NCBI GenBank assembly: GCA_964630765.1
Contig: CAZVXE010000038.1
Coordinates: 1-14,532, forward strand
Origin: Methanofastidiosum sp964630765
Lineage (GTDB): Archaea > Methanobacteriota_B > Thermococci > Methanofastidiosales > Methanofastidiosaceae
Length of the DNA: 14,532 bases
Direction: 5' to 3'
Positions 8,615 to 14,532 of this stretch are shown here, in pieces. The stretch's first letter is position 1; every line of letters begins with the position of its first letter. The translations under genes were made by a program, and so were the position numbers. The notes under the pieces were generated by a model. It saw only the letters and a list, made by a program, of their open reading frames with translations. It had not been told where the DNA came from and ran no database searches.

Positions 8615-9759
8615 ATAACAAATCTGTAATGAGAACATTTGAGGCAATAATCGCAGCAGTTATAATGATATTGGGAGTTTCATTCATACTAAGTGGTGCA
8701 GGGACAACATTTTCTTCTAATCCCTCATGGGAGGTAATAAACGCAAGAAACTCTGCAGAAGATGTTCTAGTAATATTAGAAAAAGGTGTAATCAACAATC
8801 AAAGTGAACTTGGTTACTATATTACAAATAGAGAGTTCAATGCTCTTAGAACGAAACTTGGATCTCTTATCCCTTCAGGATACGCTTACAAATTTAATAT
8901 CTTTGAGATCTCGAATATAGTATATATAGGCACGCACGGCGAAGCCAGTGAAGATACTAGTAGGCCCGGATTTCTTACAAATGGTTACAAAGTAGATTCT
9001 CTAAATAATGGCAGTACTATTTGGAAGTTCCATGAAACGCAGACAGGATGGCCGGGGGATTACACAATATATTTCCCCGATGGAGGTAGTGTAACAATAT
9101 ATGGTTTGTTAATAGTTGACCTAATCGAAGAAATACCAGGTTACGATACAGTGTATTTAAAACTTGAGAGGGGAAACCCTTCAAATCCTTTGGATTTTTC
9201 CACTTCAACGACAAAACTTTCAAGCAAAACTCCCCTAAAGGTGGGAGATTTAGTTTCTTTTTCATCATATTCAGATGGCGCCACTTATGAGTATACTTAT
9301 CAGATATCCAACATTGCAAGAGATGGTAATTCTATATCCTTTGTATTACTTGATGAAACAATGTACATTGATTTAATTGGAACTAATACAAAAACAGTCA
9401 ATATCTTCGGGGATACTTTTAGATTCAATGTTTATGACAGTGTAAGCGCAGATACACTTGACGTTGAAAAAAAAATCGGCGAGCCAAATCATTTTACCAC
9501 ATATACTAAAGGCTTAAGACAAGGAGACTGGACTGTTTTTGGAGATTATTCAGGAAATATTAAAACTTTGTCTTATAATGGATCCAATGGCCATATTATT
9601 ATCAACATTATTCCCTATAAGAAGGATATAATTATTCTAGAAAAACCTGGAGAGATGGATTCAATTATCTCTGCCAAAAGAATTGTTTCTACTATAGACA
9701 CTAGCGGTAATGTCAGAGCCTATTATGTATCTCTAATAATGGGGAGGGAGAAATTTTGA
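8605..9759 (+). CDS. Pilin-like surface protein, 384 aa
   Basis: The N-terminus is MLMNNKSVMRTFEAI followed by a hydrophobic helix up to about residue 31. This is a short prepilin-like leader with Glu13, which would be at +5 if cleavage falls before Met9. The following segment NARNSAEDVLVILEKG (46-61) resembles the amphipathic helix after the pilin stalk in other archaeal pilin-like proteins. The rest is beta-rich. It contains two likely copies of the module shared with its neighbours, at about 213-237 (VGDLVSF...) and 268-287 (FGDTFRFNVYD...). It overlaps the upstream gene by 10 nt (4 nt if ATG 8611 is used) and its TGA overlaps the next start as TTGA, suggesting translational coupling and related amounts of the proteins. 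I do not recognise a named family. A minor pilin role is inferred from the leader and the linked ATPase and platform genes. Confidence 0.87.
   Translation: MLMNNKSVMRTFEAIIAAVIMILGVSFILSGAGTTFSSNPSWEVINARNSAEDVLVILEKGVINNQSELGYYITNREFNALRTKLGSLIPSGYAYKFNIFEISNIVYIGTHGEASEDTSRPGFLTNGYKVDSLNNGSTIWKFHETQTGWPGDYTIYFPDGGSVTIYGLLIVDLIEEIPGYDTVYLKLERGNPSNPLDFSTSTTKLSSKTPLKVGDLVSFSSYSDGATYEYTYQISNIARDGNSISFVLLDETMYIDLIGTNTKTVNIFGDTFRFNVYDSVSADTLDVEKKIGEPNHFTTYTKGLRQGDWTVFGDYSGNIKTLSYNGSNGHIIINIIPYKKDIIILEKPGEMDSIISAKRIVSTIDTSGNVRAYYVSLIMGREKF
9741..9748 (+). promoter_or_regulatory. Shine-Dalgarno supporting a TTG start
   Basis: GGGGAGGG ends 7 nt before the TTG at 9756, which overlaps the upstream stop as TTGA. 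The site and the short leader MNNKSQ together fix the start of the 794-aa gene. Confidence 0.65.
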
Positions 9760-12140
9760 ATAATAAATCCCAATTTTTTATCTTTGCTGCAATCCTTGTG
9801 GTAATATCTCTTCTAGCTATCCAATATTCACTTATTTCCTATAAACAAGTATCGCAGTCTGTGGAAGATATTAGCTATTCGGATATTCCCTTTATATCAA
9901 GTTATGTAGAGAGTTCTTTTAGAGATACTTCTAAGAATGCATTCGAAGAGATATATAGAACTGGAAAACTTGATTCAATACATAATGCATTTGCAGGTAT
10001 ATATTCTGCCCATTATGCAATCGAAGAAAAAGAATTGAATTATTATCTTTCAAGGCTTGATGTGGGTATAGAAGTAACTAAATCAAGTAGCATAACTTTT
10101 GATGATGATGTTTTATTTATTGGGCCTTCTATATTTGAAGTTGGGAACTTCAATAGAAAAATATTAATCGATACGAAGAAGGTCTCAGATTCCCCTAAAA
10201 GATATATAATGAGTTCAGATATTGGGGAGTTTGAGATTGCTCCATTGGATAAAGTTTCTGAGGCTTCACCTTTGAATCCGTATGTTATTCATAGAAACGG
10301 CCAAACTATATTTAAAGAAGGAAATTATTCGTCTGGTTCAAGATTAATCTATAACAATAGAGCATATACTTTAGGGGAGTATAGAACTTCGTATGCAGGA
10401 ATCAATAACATTGAAAACAGAGCTCCTTTCTTAGAAAACTATTCTCTGGGCATAGGAAATGACGGAAGTAATTATGTAAATATTTTAGACCAGAATGGAA
10501 ATCAAATCAATGTTGACGGCGTTTCTAAATTTTATGAAGGAAATGTATTCTTATTAGATAATTACTTAATTAAAATCACAGATATTAAATATATTTCAAA
10601 TGGGCAAAAAGACGACTATGTCAAATATACAATATTCAACATACAAATTTCTCTTCAGGAAACTGAAAGAAGAAAACAATCATTTGATCCTAATGAAGCC
10701 CCCGGATTACGATACGGGTTAATAGATATAATGGCAATTAAAGAGAATGGTATCAGAACTACAGAGATCATAACAGGGGATACAGTTATTGTTTCTTCTT
10801 CTATCCACAATGACCTTGAAAGTCCTATAACAGACAAGGATATCAACGGCTCAAAAAAACTGGGGAGTACAATAAAGATGTGGGAAATAATTAATGTTTA
10901 TTTAATCCTTGATGAAGGAATCTTTGAATCAGAGGGTTCTAGATATAAAGTTAAGATTAATACTTTAGATAAAAAAATAATAGACATCTATGAATTGAAC
11001 GGAACTAATGAAACACGAATAGATCCCCAGAGATGTAGCCGAGATGATGCTTTAGGAACCTTAAATTGTGTTTCAGCCTATCCTATTGAAGAAGGATTTC
11101 AATTTAATTTGAGAGGGGAAGAATATGTTGTCAGAAGTATCTCTAGCAATTTAGTTAGTTTTCTCAGAAGAAGCACTGATACTTTAGAAGTTATGGTTGA
11201 TCACCCTAAAACAATTTATGGAGATTTCAAATTAGGTAGCAATACATATGAAATACGTTTAATCGAGTATGAGCCAGACAAGGTTGATCCATACCAAATA
11301 ATTCTTGAAACCCTCTCAGGAGAAGATATATCCTTAGAGATTGGAGACCCGGTAGTTTTGGATAATTACGTTTTAGTATTGGATGGTGTTACTTTTTTAA
11401 ATAAAGATGATAAATGGCACGTTTACTTTAAATATTTTGACATGACTTCAGAAATGAAACAATTTCCTATTGGGAAAACAAGACTTTTTTACGGATGGAA
11501 TCAAGAAGAATACAAAGTGGTCAATACATGGAAGTATAGCTACGAAGATGAGAAAATAATAATTGAATCCAAAAGCCCTTCTTTTTCAAGTGATACCAAT
11601 GGAGCGGTAATAACAGATGATGGGATACTCGCATGCTTCTCATCCATTAACAGCGAAAACTTTTTTGAATATGATATGTATTACCCTCTGCAGGGCCAGG
11701 AAGTTTGGCTTAGCGACACTAAAACAAAATTTGAAGAAATAAACACATTGAACAAACATATAAAAATCAGGGTAGATGAAAACAAGAATGGAACTATCGA
11801 TGAAAATGATGGGTATATTTATGTTAATGGCTCTAATAAAATTCTAGAAAATGATGTGTTCTATTGTGGCGGGATTGGATTCAAAGTAATATCTATAATT
11901 CCGTATCATAAAGATGAATCTAGAAGAGTTTTACTTAAAAGAGTTCCATATTATCAATATACCCCAATTCTGGAGCGGTCAGGAAGGTCTAATATTGAAG
12001 AATTTACTACTTTGTTATCTACATATCGATATAATGTAAGAAGACCAGGTGATTACCTGCTCGTATTTACATATTCATTTGAGATTGACGGCATTAAAAA
12101 AGAAACAAGTCAGTATTATAACTTTAAAGTTTATCAATAG
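9756..12140 (+). CDS. Large pilin-like protein with six repeated beta modules
   Basis: 794 aa, starting at TTG with a well-placed Shine-Dalgarno. The N-terminus MNNKSQ is followed by a hydrophobic helix (7-28), giving a minimal class III-like leader with likely cleavage before Gln6 and no Glu at +5. Residues 30-110 are helical stalk-like. From about residue 260 on, six copies of a ~20-residue module appear at 261, 387, 446, 488, 529 and 698. The pattern is roughly G-x-x-F/V-x-L-x(4)-Y-x-V/I-x-x-I. An EF-hand-like loop, DENKNGTIDEND, lies at 674-685. The C-terminus (RRPGDYLLVFTYSFEIDGI...) looks like a closing Ig-like strand pair. The modules faintly recall archaeal S-layer duplication domains, but I cannot confirm this. 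It is the last gene of the cargo block and is followed by a promoter. It is probably a long minor pilin or stalk protein of the same surface structure. Coding status and leader are firm; function is inferred. Confidence 0.88.
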   Translation: MNNKSQFFIFAAILVVISLLAIQYSLISYKQVSQSVEDISYSDIPFISSYVESSFRDTSKNAFEEIYRTGKLDSIHNAFAGIYSAHYAIEEKELNYYLSRLDVGIEVTKSSSITFDDDVLFIGPSIFEVGNFNRKILIDTKKVSDSPKRYIMSSDIGEFEIAPLDKVSEASPLNPYVIHRNGQTIFKEGNYSSGSRLIYNNRAYTLGEYRTSYAGINNIENRAPFLENYSLGIGNDGSNYVNILDQNGNQINVDGVSKFYEGNVFLLDNYLIKITDIKYISNGQKDDYVKYTIFNIQISLQETERRKQSFDPNEAPGLRYGLIDIMAIKENGIRTTEIITGDTVIVSSSIHNDLESPITDKDINGSKKLGSTIKMWEIINVYLILDEGIFESEGSRYKVKINTLDKKIIDIYELNGTNETRIDPQRCSRDDALGTLNCVSAYPIEEGFQFNLRGEEYVVRSISSNLVSFLRRSTDTLEVMVDHPKTIYGDFKLGSNTYEIRLIEYEPDKVDPYQIILETLSGEDISLEIGDPVVLDNYVLVLDGVTFLNKDDKWHVYFKYFDMTSEMKQFPIGKTRLFYGWNQEEYKVVNTWKYSYEDEKIIIESKSPSFSSDTNGAVITDDGILACFSSINSENFFEYDMYYPLQGQEVWLSDTKTKFEEINTLNKHIKIRVDENKNGTIDENDGYIYVNGSNKILENDVFYCGGIGFKVISIIPYHKDESRRVLLKRVPYYQYTPILERSGRSNIEEFTTLLSTYRYNVRRPGDYLLVFTYSFEIDGIKKETSQYYNFKVYQ
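10536..11906 (+). repeat. Six degenerate copies of a ~20-residue beta module
   Basis: Module starts, by residue of the 794-aa protein, are 261 (EGNVFLLDNYLIKITDI), 387 (EGIFESEGSRYKVKI), 446 (EGFQFNLRGEEYVVRSI), 488 (YGDFKLGSNTYEIRLIEY), 529 (IGDPVVLDNYVLVLDGV) and 698 (ENDVFYCGGIGFKVISI). Spacing varies from about 40 to 170 residues. The conserved features are a turn glycine, alternating hydrophobics, an aromatic residue before x-V, and an Ile or Val ending. The copies are divergent, so the duplication is old. Confidence 0.55.
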
Positions 12141-12160
12141 TTTAAATTTATCTTCCAATA

Positions 12161-12178
12161 CCGATAACTATTTATATG
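12161..12178 (+). promoter_or_regulatory. Archaeal BRE/TATA promoter for the ATPase-platform genes
   Basis: CCGATAAC (12161-12168) followed by TATTTATATG (12169-12178) fits a BRE plus TATA box. It lies in the only real intergenic gap of the window (71 nt, 12141-12211). Initiation about 25 nt downstream would fall near 12200, leaving a leader of roughly 10-15 nt that just includes the AGAGGA ribosome-binding site at 12199-12204. No clear terminator hairpin is seen for the upstream genes; only the AT-rich stretch TTTAAATTTAT at 12141-12151 is present. Confidence 0.65.
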
Positions 12179-12211
12179 CATTAATAGAAACTAATAATAG
12201 AGGAATGAGTT

Positions 12212-14086
12212 ATGAGAAAAAGAGGAGCTCTCAAATTAATAAAAAAACTCAAAGAATCTGACATTTTACTAGATAGTGAACCAAAATCTAGTTATGAGAA
12301 GCTCAAGAAAAAGAGTGAAGTTGACTTTTTAAAGAAAGAAGGCGCATCATTAGGTGGATTTGGAGCAATTTCCGCCCCAGAGGATATATTGGGCGAAACA
12401 AAGAAGGAAATATCCGAAAAAATAAAAAGTGAAGTCACAGCTCAAGTCGCATCAACAGTAGGCAGTGCAACTTTTGTTATATCAGGTCCTGTTACCATAC
12501 AAGGTGGTAGACTTCCCTCGATGGAAGAAGAAAGGAGAGTAATAATGAAGGACCAAGATATACTCGTCATCCCTCAGAAATGGAAAACTCAAGATTACAC
12601 AGGATTTAATGAAAGATATCCTTTGATAGAGCCATATGCTTATGCAAGGATAAAATGGGATGAAAAAATAACTAAACTGGTATATCTAATTGAAGAACCT
12701 GAACTCTCTGAAGATGAAAAAACTAGACTTATGACCATTCAAGGTATAATTCAAGAAGAACTTGAAGTAGATTTCAAAAGTCTTCAAGAAAAGAGTGAAT
12801 TAGTTGATTATTTAGAAAACAAGGCTTTGGAAGTTGTTGATGAATTAAATCTCAAGTTATCTCCTGATGCATTTGAAAAAATTATGTATTATTTAAGAAG
12901 AAATTATATCGGGCTTGGTGCGATAGAACCTTTGTTTCATGATGCTTTAATAGAAGATATAAGTTGCGATGGAACAGGAATTCCAATTTATGTTTATCAT
13001 GCAAAATACGGATCTCTTCCTTCAAATATAGTTTTCAAATCAGATGATGATGCAAACAGCATAATCATCAAGATGGCACAAAGATGTAATAGGCATATCT
13101 CAGTTGCAGAACCTTTACTCGATGGAAGATTGCCAAATAACTCAAGGGTCCAGGCTACATTTGGAAGAGAAGTCACGCAGCATGGCCCTACTTTTACTAT
13201 TAGAAGATTTAAAACAGATCCAATGACCCCTGTACAATTGATAAATTACAAGTCCTGCCCACCAAGGATATTTGCATATATGTGGTTGGCTCTTGAACAC
13301 TCTTATACGGCTTCCACAATTATCTCTGGAGGAACAGCTACTGGTAAAACCTCGATGTTAAATGCCCTTGCTATCTTTTTGCCTCCTGAAGCAAAAATAG
13401 TAACAATTGAAGATACTCAAGAATTAAATCTCCCCCAAGAACATTGGTTACCTGCAGTCACTAGATCTGGTTTCGGTGCCTCTACCTCTGAAGGAAAGAA
13501 ACAAGGGGAGGTTGACATGTTTGACTTACTAAGGGCTGCATTAAGACAAAGGCCTGATTACCTTGTAGTTGGAGAAATTAGAGGGGCTGAAGCTAACGTT
13601 ATGTTTACTGGTATGGCCACAGGACACCCTGGTATGGGGACAATACATGCTGATTCAATGGAAGCTTTAATTAATAGGCTTACCACAAGACCCATTAGTC
13701 TCTCCCCGGCGCTACTTCAATCATTAAATATTTGTTTCTTATTAACTCATGCAAAAATAGAAGGAAAAGCAATCAGAAGAGTAAAAGAAGTTGTTGAAAT
13801 AACTGGAATGGATTTGAAAAAAGGGGAACCTATTTACCAAACTGTTTTTAGATGGGATCCAGGTTCTGATGAATTTATATATGACGCAAAAGAGAGTAGC
13901 ATAGTAAAAAGAATATCCATATCCCGGGGTATGACTCAAGAAGAAGTCTGGGAAGAAATAAACAGGAGATCTCTTGTTTTAGGCTGGATGGCCGAGAATA
14001 ATATAGTTAACTTTAGAGATGTAGGGGATATAATAAAGGTATACATGAGAGATCCGGATTCAATTTTACAAAAAATAAAAAGTTGA
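12212..14086 (+). CDS. Archaeal type II/IV secretion ATPase (ArlI/TadA/VirB11-like)
   Basis: 624 aa. This is the cytoplasmic hexameric motor that powers assembly of archaella, archaeal pili and related structures. Visible motifs: the family signature RRNYIGLGAIEPLFHD and EDISCDGTGIPIYVYH (229-263); Walker A GGTATGKTS (373-381, Lys379); Asp box TIEDTQEL (398-405); Walker B DYLVVGEIRG (449-458) with the likely catalytic Glu455; and His box GHPGMGTIHADS (471-482). All key residues are intact. About 110 residues precede the conserved N-terminal domain. They are lysine- and glutamate-rich up to about 75, followed by a mild hydrophobic stretch (ATFVISGPVTI), and may contact a partner. The ATG at 12212 is supported by AGAGGA 7 nt upstream and by the promoter. 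The platform gene starts 4 nt after the stop. Archaellum-specific partners (archaellins, ArlH) are not seen here, so I name it as a pilus-type ATPase and do not assign arlI. Confidence 0.95.
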   Translation: MRKRGALKLIKKLKESDILLDSEPKSSYEKLKKKSEVDFLKKEGASLGGFGAISAPEDILGETKKEISEKIKSEVTAQVASTVGSATFVISGPVTIQGGRLPSMEEERRVIMKDQDILVIPQKWKTQDYTGFNERYPLIEPYAYARIKWDEKITKLVYLIEEPELSEDEKTRLMTIQGIIQEELEVDFKSLQEKSELVDYLENKALEVVDELNLKLSPDAFEKIMYYLRRNYIGLGAIEPLFHDALIEDISCDGTGIPIYVYHAKYGSLPSNIVFKSDDDANSIIIKMAQRCNRHISVAEPLLDGRLPNNSRVQATFGREVTQHGPTFTIRRFKTDPMTPVQLINYKSCPPRIFAYMWLALEHSYTASTIISGGTATGKTSMLNALAIFLPPEAKIVTIEDTQELNLPQEHWLPAVTRSGFGASTSEGKKQGEVDMFDLLRAALRQRPDYLVVGEIRGAEANVMFTGMATGHPGMGTIHADSMEALINRLTTRPISLSPALLQSLNICFLLTHAKIEGKAIRRVKEVVEITGMDLKKGEPIYQTVFRWDPGSDEFIYDAKESSIVKRISISRGMTQEEVWEEINRRSLVLGWMAENNIVNFRDVGDIIKVYMRDPDSILQKIKS

Positions 14087-14090
14087 GCCT

Positions 14091-14532
14091 ATGTTAGGCA
14101 GAAAAAAAGAGAAGGACATTGCAGTCCAAGAAATCGAAAGATACGAAAAAAGGGGCTTCTTCATGAATTATGGGAAGATGGCCCATAAAAGATTTGGTTT
14201 TTTGGTAGACAAAAGGCTAAAAAGTTTTGAAGAACTTCACGGCCCTTTAAGAAAAGGTGACATACCGTTAAATCTTGGCGCTTATGTTAGTGCAATGATG
14301 CTTAGTACCGCTATTGCAGGTATTATTGCTTTATTAGTATCAATTATTATTGTTCCTATGTTTTTGGGAAATTTTATAAATGAAATTATCTCTCCAGGGG
14401 GGACAGTTGATTTTGTCTTTAATTTAGTCTTAATTGTTTTAATTTCAATTTTAACTGCTGTTACAACTTTTCTAGTTTTCTGGGTTTATCCATCGTTTAA
14501 AGCTGGAGAAAGATCAAGAAAAATTAATCTTG
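14091..14532 (+). CDS. Archaeal pilus platform protein (ArlJ/TadC, GspF-like), 3' end outside window
   Basis: Only the first 147 residues are visible; the frame is open to the window edge. After a charged cytoplasmic N-terminus (MLGRKKEKDIAVQEIERYEK...) come two membrane segments at about 63-92 and 108-133. The sequence then reads YPSFKAGERSRKIN, the 'YP...R..I' stretch that typically precedes the first cytoplasmic T2SSF domain in archaeal ArlJ/TadC proteins. Members form the inner-membrane platform on which the ATPase acts to push pilins out of the membrane. It starts 4 nt after the ATPase stop with little Shine-Dalgarno (only TTGAG), suggesting translation coupled to the ATPase. The T2SSF domains themselves lie beyond the window, so the family call rests on the first 147 residues and on the context. 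Confidence 0.88.
   Translation, partial: MLGRKKEKDIAVQEIERYEKRGFFMNYGKMAHKRFGFLVDKRLKSFEELHGPLRKGDIPLNLGAYVSAMMLSTAIAGIIALLVSIIIVPMFLGNFINEIISPGGTVDFVFNLVLIVLISILTAVTTFLVFWVYPSFKAGERSRKINL

Noticed and set aside
9017..9319. 100-codon open frame on the minus strand
   Set aside because: It lies wholly inside the 384-aa gene, has no ribosome-binding site or plausible protein composition, and looks like a chance antisense frame in AT-rich DNA.
12049..12261. Short + strand open frame bridging the gap before the ATPase
   Set aside because: It overlaps the ends of two well-supported genes in another frame, covers the promoter, and its product resembles nothing recognisable.
12212..14532. Calling the ATPase and platform archaellum genes arlI and arlJ
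   Set aside because: The families match, but no archaellin, ArlF/G or ArlH is seen here and the linked substrates are giant pilin-like proteins, so a pilus or other surface-structure role fits better.

Overview
The window looks like part of an AT-rich archaeal chromosome. Four things point to archaea: an ArlI/TadA-type secretion ATPase with archaeal signature sequences, an ArlJ/TadC-type platform protein, several proteins with archaeal class III (prepilin-like) leaders, and a BRE/TATA promoter just upstream of the ATPase gene. The low GC content, the frequent AGA and ATA codons and the style of the surface proteins would suit a methanogen-related euryarchaeote such as Methanofastidiosales. 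That placement is a guess; the sequence does not prove it.

All seven genes lie on the + strand and almost the whole window is coding. Positions 3-3167 hold the 3' part of a very large protein built from about seven Ig-like domains plus an unrecognised C-terminal domain. Positions 3177-7679 encode a ~1500-residue protein with a pilin-like N-terminus, a possible amidotransferase-like domain, a beta-rich domain and an FG-GAP beta-propeller. Three more pilin-like proteins follow (about 310, 384 and 794 aa), joined by a 2-nt gap and 4-10-nt overlaps. The first of these three has no ATG/GTG/TTG that would keep its leader; it appears to start at an ATA codon behind a strong Shine-Dalgarno sequence. 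All three share a short repeated beta module, seen six times in the largest.

A 71-nt gap with a promoter separates this cargo block from the machinery: the assembly ATPase (12212-14086) and, 4 nt later, the start of the membrane platform gene (14091 to the window end).

Read together, the window is most of a type IV pilus-like (archaellum/Tad-related) locus. The ATPase and platform would extract the pilin-like proteins from the membrane and assemble them. Unusually, the candidate substrates are very large multidomain proteins instead of small pilins. The likely product is a cell-surface adhesive or binding structure. No small major pilin, prepilin peptidase, RNA gene, mobile element or CRISPR array is visible here.
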